Positions 1 through 8,600 of a stretch of DNA of 34,003 bases are shown piece by piece (the first letter of the stretch is position 1; every line of letters begins with the position of its first letter). Position numbers and translations under genes: made by a program. The stretch comes from Chitinophagaceae bacterium (GTDB lineage Bacteria; Bacteroidota; Bacteroidia; Chitinophagales; Chitinophagaceae). The stretch is from NCBI GenBank assembly GCA_947454715.1, contig CANGMZ010000026.1, positions 1-34,003 of the forward strand, in the 5' to 3' direction. The notes under the pieces are model-generated. The model ran no database searches. It was not told the DNA's origin and saw only the letters and a program-made list of their open reading frames with translations.

Positions 1-809
1 CAATGAGTGGACCTTATAAGCCAGTTGCCTTGTTTGTCGTAAGATTTATATTCGTGCTTTATGTGCGCATGAACACTGCCGTCACTCTCATAAGAGATAA
101 GTTCGATTTCGTTCCCTTTCTTATCGAATTTTCGAGAGGTGTTAATGACAACATGGGGTTTTGCATTGTTTGTTTTTTCGCTGATACAGTTGCCCTGCTC
201 ATCATAATTATAGATTGTTGTTTGCGCAAAGCTGTCGTAATCAATGTGCCGGCATTTAACCTTTTGTTTGTCTTTGTTGTAAGTGTAGGTCTCTTCATAT
301 TGCCACGAAAAGGCTGATTTATCTTGATTTGCAGCTATAGAATTATCAGTGCTCATTGTTTTTTTGATGAGCAGTTTTTTGCTGTTGAAAGTGTAAGTGT
401 ATATGTTATAGATGGCACTTGTATCAGCGGGTTTGACTGTGCAAATCATTTTATACCCCATTGAGTCATACCAATAAGTACTCGTAGAGATGAGTTCATC
501 GCCTATTACTTTTTCTTCGATTAAATGGTCTGTAGTGTCGTAGCGGTATGTATATTTTACTGTTAGCACACCTTTATCATCCATCTGGGTTTTCTCGGTA
601 ATGAAACCTTGATTATTGAAGGTATAAGTGTAGGTCCAGCGCAGCACTTTTCCTTTTTTAGTTCCTGTTGTATCCAGATAATAATCTCTTTCTGTAAGTG
701 TTTTTACTTTTTCCTTCAGATTCATTTTTGTCCAATCATTATCCGCCTTCTTCTCTTTGCAAGAGAAAAGAAGCACACAGATGATAGCAAGCATAAACGA
801 ATACTTCAT
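1..809 (-). CDS. Putative lipoprotein with YD/RHS-like repeats, 3' end cut by window edge
   Basis: An open frame begins with ATG at 809 and runs to base 1 without a stop, giving 269 residues of a truncated gene. The N-terminus is a lipoprotein signal: a hydrophobic stretch followed by the lipobox L-F-S-C with Cys17, then a Lys/Glu-rich linker. The rest is rich in Tyr, Thr, Asp and Gly and has loosely repeated strands such as YTYTFNNQG, YTYRYD, YNYDEQGN, KFDKKGN and YKSYDKQGN. These resemble the YD/RHS-type repeats of many Bacteroidota surface lipoproteins. It is divergent from the DUF4919 gene, with 46 bp between the two starts. Function unknown; an outer-membrane-anchored surface protein is inferred. 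Confidence 0.75.
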   Translation of the reverse strand, partial: MKYSFMLAIICVLLFSCKEKKADNDWTKMNLKEKVKTLTERDYYLDTTGTKKGKVLRWTYTYTFNNQGFITEKTQMDDKGVLTVKYTYRYDTTDHLIEEKVIGDELISTSTYWYDSMGYKMICTVKPADTSAIYNIYTYTFNSKKLLIKKTMSTDNSIAANQDKSAFSWQYEETYTYNKDKQKVKCRHIDYDSFAQTTIYNYDEQGNCISEKTNNAKPHVVINTSRKFDKKGNEIELISYESDGSVHAHIKHEYKSYDKQGNWLIRSTH

Positions 810-855
810 AAACCCAAAGGCAAAATTTATTATATTGCAGTAAATATAATAAACT

Positions 856-1566
856 ATGAGAGTTCTATCATTATGTGTATTGTTGTTTTTTGCAATCCCG
901 GTTGTTGCCCAGAATAAACAAACACCGCAGCCTCCTGATTATAAAAAAATTGCACAGACGATAAAAGATGAGTCCTCACCTTGGTTCTATCCTAAATTAT
1001 ATAAACGTTATCAGGATGATGATACTACACTGAGTTTAAAAGATTATCACTTCCTATATTATGGCTATTTTTTCAATAAAAACTATAGTGCTATGGGGCA
1101 TATATCTGTCTACATGGATAGTTTAAAGGAAGTAGGTAATAAAAAGATTTGGCTAACAGAAGACAAACAAAACTATCTTAAATACAATCTGGAAATATTG
1201 AAAGATAATCCGTTTCAGCCAAGTGTTCTGATGCGTGTATATGGCGCATACAGGCAACTACATGATGCAGCGCATGCTGATGTTTATCTTAAAAAATATA
1301 GAAAACTATCTGACGCCATACTAGCCACAGGTGACGGTTTAACCTGTGAGACTGCTTATCACGTACTGAATGTATCTGATGAATATTCTGTTCTCATGTA
1401 TTTAGGGTACAAATTCGGAGATGGGCAAAGTCTTACCCCTGATGAATGTGACTACCTGAAAATTCAGAAGAATGATGATAATCTAAAGGGAGTCTATTTT
1501 GATGTGAAGCAACTATTCAAGGGGTATAGTGATATGCTTAACGCAGGTGATAAAAAAAGCAAGTGA
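856..1566 (+). CDS. DUF4919-family secreted protein
   Basis: A 236-residue protein with a clear signal peptide (MRVLSLCVLLFFAIPVVAQ; cleavage likely near residue 19). The mature N-terminus, with PDYKKI, a Tyr-Pro-Lys-Leu-Tyr run and LKDYHFLYYGYFF, matches what I recall of the DUF4919 family found in Bacteroidota. The length is usual for that family. I see no catalytic motif. The ATG at 856 lies 46 bp from the start of the divergent lipoprotein gene, so the two probably share a promoter region. The family call is from memory of its conserved N-terminal half; the biochemical role is unknown. Confidence 0.75.
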   Translation: MRVLSLCVLLFFAIPVVAQNKQTPQPPDYKKIAQTIKDESSPWFYPKLYKRYQDDDTTLSLKDYHFLYYGYFFNKNYSAMGHISVYMDSLKEVGNKKIWLTEDKQNYLKYNLEILKDNPFQPSVLMRVYGAYRQLHDAAHADVYLKKYRKLSDAILATGDGLTCETAYHVLNVSDEYSVLMYLGYKFGDGQSLTPDECDYLKIQKNDDNLKGVYFDVKQLFKGYSDMLNAGDKKSK

Positions 1567-1580
1567 GCTATCTCTTGAAG

Positions 1581-2030
1581 TTACTGCAACTCGTCATATT
1601 TTTTTGCCGCATTTGCTCCGCCAATAAGAAAGTAAAGTATTACGCTGCCCATTACAACATCGCTCAACAGCATAAAGTGATACTGGCTAACAGTGCCATT
1701 AAATAGAACTGGACTCAATAAAAGTATTTTATTGGCAATGGTATATATGGTTATTAGTGAGTAGCTTATTGTTGCTAAAAGTAGAGACAGATATGTTTTC
1801 TGTATACTGATAAGGAAGAAGATGAAATAAGCTACAGCCACACTGCCTGCCATTGTAAGTTTATAAGATCCTCGTTCATATATTTCCAGACCTCTGGAAA
1901 GCGTTATAATGTTTAATAGGGCGATGATCAAAATCATCGCCCTACCTCTTTTTATTTTTTTCTGATATTTTTTTGCCTGTTGTTCGTGGATATGGTGCTC
2001 AATATCGCCCAATAGGTTTTGTTCTTCCAT
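1581..2030 (-). CDS. Small integral membrane protein, unknown function
   Basis: A 149-residue protein with a charged N-terminus (about residues 1-30, rich in Glu, Lys and Gln) followed by roughly four hydrophobic segments (about 31-47, 58-76, 80-98 and 117-136) and a short Lys/Asp-rich tail. I do not recognise the family. Its ATG lies one base beyond the stop codon of glmM on the same strand, so it is almost certainly co-transcribed and probably translationally coupled with glmM. No ribosome-binding site is obvious. The start at 2030 is supported by this tight junction. Position in the inner membrane is inferred. Confidence 0.75.
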   Translation of the reverse strand: MEEQNLLGDIEHHIHEQQAKKYQKKIKRGRAMILIIALLNIITLSRGLEIYERGSYKLTMAGSVAVAYFIFFLISIQKTYLSLLLATISYSLITIYTIANKILLLSPVLFNGTVSQYHFMLLSDVVMGSVILYFLIGGANAAKKYDELQ

Positions 2031-2031
2031 A

Positions 2032-3423
2032 TTATGCAGTTATATGCATCAGTGCTTTGATGTCGGCCATTATACTATGTGCAACATTGTTTGCACTAGC
2101 TTCATCTTTACTTTCAGAATATACACGGATTATAGGCTCAGTGTTAGATGTGCGCAAATGCACCCAGTCTTTATCAAAGTCTATACGCAGGCCATCTTCC
2201 GTATTGATAGGCTGTGCAGCATATTTTTTCTTGATTTCTTCAAATATCGCCTTTACATTAGTGTCTTCAGGAAGGTCAATTTTATTTTTAGAGATAAAGT
2301 AGTTAGGGTAGGTGTTACGGAGTGTGCGAACAGACAATCCTGTTTTTGCCAGGTGAGTAAGGAACAATGCTATGCCAATGAGCGCATCACGACCGTAATG
2401 CAATTCAGGGACAATCACTCCGCCGTTTCCTTCACCACCTATTACTGCGTTCACTTCCTTCATTTTCTTCACTACATTCACTTCGCCAACTGCACTTGGA
2501 AAATATTGACCGCCATGCTTCTCTGTAACATCGCGTAGCGCGCGTGTAGAGGATAGATTAGAAACGGTATTACCCTTTTTATTACCCAGCATATAATCCG
2601 CTATAGCCACCAAGGTATATTCTTCACCGAATAATGAGCCGTCTTCACATACGAAACATAATCTGTCAACATCGGGGTCAACAGCAATGCCAAGCGTTGC
2701 TTTCTTTTCTTTTACAGTATTGCAAAGATCAACAAGGTGCTCGGGAAGTGGCTCCGGATTGTGTGCAAAATGGCCTGTAACTTCTTCATTAATAACGGTA
2801 ATGTCATTTACGCCTAAGGCACGTAAAAGTGGTGGTACAGATAACGACCCTGTAGAGTTAACCGAATCTAACACTGCGCTGTAGTTCATAGCCTTTATAG
2901 CAGCTACATCAACCATAGGGTGAGCCAATATGATGTCTATATGTTTTTGTATGTAACTATCATCATTTCTTTGTGTGCCAATATGGTCTATTTCTGCATA
3001 GTTGGGCTCTGTTTTTTCCGCATAGTCCAGTATCCATTGACCTTCAGCTGCATTAAGAAATTCACCTTCATGGTTGAGCAGTTTAAGTGCATTCCATTGT
3101 TTAGGATTATGACTCGCAGTGAGAATGATTCCGCCACCGGCGTTTTCCATTTTTACTGCCATTTCAACAGTTGGTGTAGTGCTTAATCCTAGGTCTACTA
3201 CATCGCAACCAATACCTTGTAATGTTGCTACGACCAGATCTCGAACCATACCACCAGAAATGCGACCATCGCGACCAATGATAATTTTTTTATTTGTTCC
3301 CTGACTTGCAACCCATGCACCATAGGCTGTAGTGAATTTAACTACATCGATAGGGGTTAAGCTCTTACCTGGTGTGCCTCCTATTGTGCCCCTGATTCCT
3401 GAGATTGATTTGATTAATGCCAT
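2032..3423 (-). CDS. glmM: Phosphoglucosamine mutase (GlmM-type phosphohexomutase)
   Basis: A 463-residue alpha-D-phosphohexomutase. The four signature regions are in order: the phosphoserine loop TASHNP (Ser104), the metal-binding loop DPDVDR (Asp249, Asp251, Asp253), the sugar-binding loop GGEGNGG (Glu331) and the phosphate-binding RTSNTEP (from Arg424). The EGNGG form is that of the archaeal/Bacteroidota-type phosphoglucosamine mutases rather than the GEQSGH of proteobacterial GlmM. It should convert glucosamine-6-phosphate to glucosamine-1-phosphate for UDP-GlcNAc, peptidoglycan and LPS. Phosphomannomutase or phosphoglucomutase activity cannot be excluded from sequence alone. It leads a two-gene unit with the membrane protein, one base apart. 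The ATG at 3423 directly precedes the conserved ISGIRGTIGG motif, which fixes the start. Confidence 0.88.
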   Translation of the reverse strand: MALIKSISGIRGTIGGTPGKSLTPIDVVKFTTAYGAWVASQGTNKKIIIGRDGRISGGMVRDLVVATLQGIGCDVVDLGLSTTPTVEMAVKMENAGGGIILTASHNPKQWNALKLLNHEGEFLNAAEGQWILDYAEKTEPNYAEIDHIGTQRNDDSYIQKHIDIILAHPMVDVAAIKAMNYSAVLDSVNSTGSLSVPPLLRALGVNDITVINEEVTGHFAHNPEPLPEHLVDLCNTVKEKKATLGIAVDPDVDRLCFVCEDGSLFGEEYTLVAIADYMLGNKKGNTVSNLSSTRALRDVTEKHGGQYFPSAVGEVNVVKKMKEVNAVIGGEGNGGVIVPELHYGRDALIGIALFLTHLAKTGLSVRTLRNTYPNYFISKNKIDLPEDTNVKAIFEEIKKKYAAQPINTEDGLRIDFDKDWVHLRTSNTEPIIRVYSESKDEASANNVAHSIMADIKALMHITA

Positions 3424-3562
3424 ATAAAAAAAGTGGTTTGTTTTATTGATTAATTATAAAAATTGCCAATGCGTGAGTGGTAATATCATTTTTATGTGAC
3501 GAAGATAAGCGTTTAGTTAAAGAGAAGAAATAGTGTAATCGTATGTTTTAATTATCTTTTGG

Positions 3563-3592
3563 TTTGTGTTTATGAGCAGTTTCCTATTTTTG
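3563..3592 (+). promoter_or_regulatory. Bacteroidota-type promoter of the LD-carboxypeptidase gene
   Basis: TTTG at 3563-3566, an 18-nt spacer and TATTTTTG at 3585-3592 match the -33/-7 consensus (TTTG and TAnnTTTG). The box ends only 7 nt before the ATG at 3600, so the message would have almost no 5' leader. Confidence 0.55.
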
Positions 3593-3599
3593 ATTGGTC

Positions 3600-4493
3600 A
3601 TGAATTTACAGAAAGGTTCGATAATTGGTATTACCTGTCCATCGGGTTATGTTTCAGCAGAAAGAGTAAAGTATGCCATCGCCGTATTGGAACGGTGGGG
3701 ATTTGTAGTGAAAGTCGGTAAAACTGTAGGGTCTGAGTTTAATTATTTTTCAGGAACAGATGAAGAGCGAATGGCTGATATGCAAGCCATGCTTGATGAC
3801 GCGGAAGTAGATGCCATTTTGATGGGGCGAGGGGGGTACGGTATGAGCAGAATTATAGATGGATTGGATTTTACTAAATTTTTAGAAAAACCTAAGTGGG
3901 TGTGTGGGTTCAGCGATATTACAGTATTGCATAATCACATACAGGCAAATTTTAGAGTGCCAACATTGCACAGCCCAATGTGTGGTGCGTTTAAGCCGGA
4001 AACCGAGCATGAGGACTATTTGTTGTCTTTAAAGCGTGCGTTGATTGGTATGCCACAACAATATATTACACTACCATCTGATTTCAATAGATACGGTAGT
4101 GCCGAAGGAATTCTTACAGGGGGTAATTTGTCTTTGTTGGTACATCTTACCGGGTCCACTTCTGAAGTCAATACAAAGGGCAAAATATTATTCATTGAGG
4201 ATTTAGGAGAACATTTGTATCAGTTAGATAGAATGTTGTTGCACTTGAAGCGGGCAGATAAGCTTAGTGAGCTTGCCGGACTTGTAGTGGGTAGTTTTAC
4301 AGATATTGAAGATACTGAACGTCCGTTTGGGCAAACGGTGGAGGAAATAATTATGGATAAGGTAAAAGAGTACGATTATCCGGTTTGTTTTAATTTAGCT
4401 TGTGGTCATCAGGATATAAATTATACGCTTACTTTAGGTGCAAAGCATAGTTTAGTCGTAGATGCTGCCGGGGGTAAACTGATAACCGGATAA
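3600..4493 (+). CDS. LD-carboxypeptidase, peptidase family S66 (LdcA/MccF-like)
   Basis: A 297-residue cytoplasmic serine peptidase. Family S66 features are visible: the GRGGYGMSR loop, the nucleophile motif GFSDIT (Ser105), the Glu of FIEDLGE (Glu200) and the His of CGHQD (His270), together the Ser-Glu-His triad of LD-carboxypeptidases. Such enzymes remove the terminal D-Ala from murein tetrapeptides during recycling; MccF-type self-immunity members share the fold, so the exact substrate is open. An upstream in-frame TTG at 3594 would add two residues, but it overlaps the region just after the -7 box; ATG at 3600 is preferred because the hydrophobic strand GSIIGITCPSG then begins normally. 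It converges on the rhodanese gene, with two bases between the stop codons and no terminator visible between them. Confidence 0.9.
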   Translation: MNLQKGSIIGITCPSGYVSAERVKYAIAVLERWGFVVKVGKTVGSEFNYFSGTDEERMADMQAMLDDAEVDAILMGRGGYGMSRIIDGLDFTKFLEKPKWVCGFSDITVLHNHIQANFRVPTLHSPMCGAFKPETEHEDYLLSLKRALIGMPQQYITLPSDFNRYGSAEGILTGGNLSLLVHLTGSTSEVNTKGKILFIEDLGEHLYQLDRMLLHLKRADKLSELAGLVVGSFTDIEDTERPFGQTVEEIIMDKVKEYDYPVCFNLACGHQDINYTLTLGAKHSLVVDAAGGKLITG

Positions 4494-4495
4494 TA

Positions 4496-4786
4496 CTAAT
4501 CTTCATGCCAGGCGCTCATGCCGCCTGTTAGAGAGAAAATATTGTAATATCCATAACCCTCTAGTCGTTGAATGATTATAGTGCTACGTATTCCCTTTTC
4601 ACAGTAGAATACTACATCTTTGTGTTTGGGGATTTCTTTTATATGTGCAATAACTTCTCCCATTGGTATGTGTATGCCACCGATATTAAATCTCTCTCGT
4701 TCCCATTTTTCACGAACGTCAATAAGCATAAAGTCTTTTTTTGATTTTATCCATTGATTTAGTTGTTGTGGTGAAATCTGTTGCAT
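4496..4786 (-). CDS. Single-domain rhodanese-like protein
   Basis: A 96-residue protein consisting of one rhodanese domain. The N-terminal LIDVRE motif, the active-site loop YCEKGIRS with Cys62, and the C-terminal SLTGGMSAW motif are all typical of small sulfurtransferases (GlpE/PspE type). No signal peptide is present, so it is cytoplasmic. It would carry persulfide sulfur on Cys62; donor and acceptor cannot be told from sequence. It converges on the LD-carboxypeptidase gene. The hairpin at 4825-4852 separates it from the upstream minus-strand gene, so it is probably transcribed on its own. Confidence 0.88.
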   Translation of the reverse strand: MQQISPQQLNQWIKSKKDFMLIDVREKWERERFNIGGIHIPMGEVIAHIKEIPKHKDVVFYCEKGIRSTIIIQRLEGYGYYNIFSLTGGMSAWHED

Positions 4787-4824
4787 TTTTTGTGCTTTAA
4801 GGTATTTCTGTGCTTTTGTAAATA

Positions 4825-4852
4825 AAAATATCCACCAATAGGTGGATATTTT
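4825..4852 (-). terminator. Rho-independent terminator after the cysteine-rich secreted protein gene
   Basis: A perfect 12-bp stem (core TCCACC / GGTGGA) with a 4-nt loop. On the minus strand it is followed by a T-rich tract and lies 27 nt past the stop codon at 4879. The arms are A/T-flanked, so it could work in both directions. Confidence 0.8.
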
Positions 4853-4878
4853 ATAAGTATTAGTCTGTTTATCAGAGA

Positions 4879-5343
4879 TTAATAACGTGTGTCCTGAGGT
4901 GTAACATTACAATCGCACTCATCAGCATCTTGATGGAAATGTTTTAAAGGACCATCAACCAGGAAGGTTTCCTCTGAATTGTCGATGTATACGATTTTGC
5001 TTATCGCCCAGTGAAAACGATTTTGCACGCAAATAAATATATTAGCAATGGCCTGATTGTCAATCTGATCTCCTTCTATTACAGCTTCTTTGGTAACCAC
5101 TTTTTTATAAAGAGGAGAGTAGTACTGATAATATATGCTCTTTATTTTCTTATCGACATTGTTTTTTATTTTCACTTTATACATCTCCTTAGAGCAAGAC
5201 TCGCAATAGAAACATTCCTTTTTGATAGAGCACAAATAGAATATTTTCTTATGTTGAAAGTAGTTGTTATCTCCGGCGAACAAAGTAGAGGAGCAAAAAA
5301 GAAATATTGGTACAAAAAGTAAAAGAGTAAGACGCCCTACCAT
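4879..5343 (-). CDS. Small cysteine-rich secreted protein, unknown function
   Basis: A 154-residue protein with a signal peptide (about residues 1-23, ending LFA). The mature part has Cys38, Cys44, Cys47 and Cys50 in a CX5CX2CX2C cluster, a single Cys105, and a C-terminal pair Cys143/Cys145 next to His135, His137, Asp and Glu residues. The middle is Lys/Tyr/Ile-rich and predicted mostly beta. I do not recognise the family. The cluster could form disulfides in the periplasm or bind a metal; neither can be decided here. It is a single gene ended by the hairpin at 4825-4852. Confidence 0.7.
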   Translation of the reverse strand: MVGRLTLLLFVPIFLFCSSTLFAGDNNYFQHKKIFYLCSIKKECFYCESCSKEMYKVKIKNNVDKKIKSIYYQYYSPLYKKVVTKEAVIEGDQIDNQAIANIFICVQNRFHWAISKIVYIDNSEETFLVDGPLKHFHQDADECDCNVTPQDTRY

Positions 5344-5664
5344 ATTTTGTTTATTTTTTTAGTGTTTGCCGGGATAAAACAGAGCCCGAAAGTGCTGCAA
5401 ATATATAACTTGACGGATATAAAAATAAGGGTTTTGACAGAATTATACTAACAAGTCGCATTTAAAAATAAAATTTGTCTGTTTAAGAGGCCTAAAAATA
5501 TAATATTGTAAATATTTTCCTATTTTTATACCTTAATTTAAGACTGCCTCGGAAGAGGGGGAGACTCTATGTATATATATAACTGCAAATGTTATGTTTA
5601 TGTATGCTCTGAAAATGACTGTCTAAATGAACTAAATGGACTTGGAAAAACTTAATTATATCTT
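5344..5664. other. Intergenic region upstream of the first giant gene
   Basis: These 321 bases separate two divergent genes and hold both promoters by inference. The sequence is very AT-rich, with TATATATA runs and a short purine-rich patch (5543-5564). I could not find a convincing TTTG-N19-TAnnTTTG pair, and there is no open frame of note. No Shine-Dalgarno site precedes the ATG at 5665. Confidence 0.5.
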
Positions 5665-8600
5665 ATGATTAAAAACTATTACCCACGTGTGAAGAGTGTA
5701 TTTGGTGTGTGTGCGTTGGCTCTATCTTCTTCTCTTATGTTTGGTAGTAAAACCGCCGTTGCGCAGCCTGTTATCAGTTCGGTAACGCCTGCTTCTGCAA
5801 TACCCGGTGCAACTGTAACCATTACGGGGTCAGGTTTTAGTACAACAGCGGCAAATAACGTTGTATATTTTGGTGGGGTTAAGGTGTCACCGGCTGCTGC
5901 TACTGCAACCAGCTTCAATGTTACGCTTCCTGCAGGTGCGCTTTTTGCACCTGTGACTGTTGTAAATACAGGTGGTACTACTTATAAGACAGGGATAACA
6001 AACAAGCAGTTTTTACCTGAGTTTTTCAATACCTGCTTTGTTTCAGGCGCATTTAACTTCAAGCCAAGCGTCAATTTTCCATTATTATCAGGTGCTGGTG
6101 CATATTTGGCTGTGCTCGGAGACATGGATGGTGATGGAAAACTTGATTTGGTTGTAGCAAATAATAACCAAGCCGCTGCAAATTCTATATATATATATAG
6201 GAACACAAATGCTGCCGGCTCTATTAGTGCTGGCTCTTTTGCTGCACCAGTATTTGTTACAACGTCCGGTAATCCATCTAATATCAAATTAGCAGATCTT
6301 GATGCTGATGGCAGGTTAGATATTATTGTTGGTTACATCGGTGGTGGCGGTATGCTTGGTATCATGAGAAATATCAGCTCAGGTGTTGGTAATATTGCAT
6401 TTACAAATAGGAATTATATTCCTGGTGGAAAGGTTAGTGAGATTGCTATTGCGGATTACGATGGAGATGGAAGACCTGATATTGCTGCTACAGTAACCGG
6501 TAACACAACAGGTGCTGATTCGGTTAAAATATTTAAGAATGCGATCACTGCTCCTCCTATACCAACAGCTACTGCCAATTTTGTAGGTGCTTCTTTCGGA
6601 ACACCTCAGGGATATGCATTACCTGCTTATGCTGATCCGGTAAGTATTTGTGCCGGAGATTTTGACGGTGATGGTAAGATGGATCTTGCAGTTGCAAACA
6701 GAGCATTGTCCGGTGTTATCAATGGTTCGGTATCAATATTCAGGAATCAATCTACCGGGGCTACAGATTTTACATTCGGTACACATTTTGAAATGAGTCT
6801 TGCAACAGGTATGTATGGTCAGCAAGTCATTACAGCTGATTTAGATGCTGATGGGAAGTCTGATATCATTGTTACAGGTACTGATTATTCTACTGCGGGT
6901 TACTTATCAGTTTTCCGTAATCAGGCAACTTCCGGGTCTCTTTCTTCCGGATCATTTGTGTCACGTGCTGATATTACTCCTGTAGGCGTTTCTCCTGTAG
7001 GATTAGCAGCCGGTGACCTTGATGGTGATGGTAAGGTGGATATTGCTATGACAGAATTGATTTCGAGTACTGTTAATTTATATAGAAACACTTCGGTTTC
7101 CGGTACAATAACATTAACCTCATTAGCTTCTTATGCTACAGGTGTAAGCCCTATTGGTGTGAGTATTGGCGATGTTGATGGTGATACTAAGCCAGATGTT
7201 GTTGTGGCAAACAGAGGCACTTCTCCTGCCTTTACAAACTCAAGTTTATCAATTTTCCGTAACTATCCATTGCCGGTAGTAGGACCAATAACGGGTCCGG
7301 CATTGGTATGTGTTCCTAATACTGATACTTTTAGGAATTCAGTTGCGGGTGGTACTTGGTCTGTTACTAACACAGCATTGGCAACTATTAATGCAGCAAA
7401 CGGTGCTGTATTTCCTGTTGCCGCAGGTACAGATACGGCTGTATATACTGTAATTTGTAATAACGATACCAGCATTGTTATGCAAGCATTTACAGTAAAT
7501 GTGTTCCCTACTGTAGCAAATATTTCAGGTACGGGTACAGCTCTGTGTTCAGGTTATACATTGTCACTTACAGATGCTACTTCAGGCGGTACATGGAGCA
7601 GTTCTAATACTGCTGCTGCTACTGTGAGTGGCGGTGCTGTATATGGAGTTGCGGCAGGAACTGCAACAATATCTTATGCAGTAACGAATTCTTGCGGAAC
7701 AACTACAAAAACGTATGGTCCGATTACAGTAAGTACGTCTCCTCAGCCGATTACGGGCACACTTAGTGTGTGCGTTGGTTCTAATGTAACATTATCATCT
7801 ACCACTACCGGTGGTACTTGGGTAAGTACTACAACTGCCAATGCCACAATCACCAATGGTGGAGTAGTACATGGTGTTGCCGCAGGAACTTCTGTTATTT
7901 CGTACACTATTTCCGGTGGTTGTTATGATACTGCTATTGTTACAGTTACAGCGGGTCCGGTAATAGCTGCGATTTCAGGTGCAACTTCTGTATGTGAGGG
8001 TAGCAATATCACGCTTTCTGATGCAACAACAGGTGGTACATGGCGTTCCTCTTCTTTAACAAATGCAACGGTTTTATCACCTGGTGTTATTCATGGTGTG
8101 GCTGCAGGTGCATCAACTATATACTATAAAGTAACGAATAGTTGTGGTACAGACTCTGTAAGTTATCCTATTACTGTCAATGCAATGCCGGGTGCCATTA
8201 CCGGAATATTCAGCGTTTGTGCAGGTAATACTGTTTCGTTGTTTAACACTATATCCGGTGGTACATGGGCAAGTAACAGCACCGGTACCGCAACCGTTAC
8301 CACATCTGGTGGTGTAGGTGGTGTAGTAGGTGGCACTGTTATGATTTCTTACACACTTGCTGGTGGTTGTTATGACACAGCAATAATGACTGTGAATGAT
8401 ATTCCTTCAATGCCTACCGGTGGTTCATCTGTATGTATTGGTTCGACAATTACCTTGTCTGATGTTACAAGTGGTGGTACATGGAGTCAAACCGGTGGTT
8501 TGGTAAGTGTAGGTGCAACTTCAGGCGCTGTTACCGGTGTTACTGCGGGTACTACAGCTATTACTTACACTAAAACGTCTACGGGTTGTTTCAATGTATT

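Noticed and set aside
3-317. Plus-strand open frame at the left edge
   Set aside because: It is the shadow of the minus-strand lipoprotein gene, which has a lipobox, repeated motifs and no stop through base 1.
2044-3304. Plus-strand frames opposite glmM
   Set aside because: They overlap a full-length glmM with all four catalytic motifs; composition is Cys/Phe/Ile-rich, as expected of a complement strand.
3594-3599. TTG start for the LD-carboxypeptidase two codons upstream
   Set aside because: It lies within or next to the expected transcription start after the TATTTTTG box; ATG at 3600 gives the normal family start.
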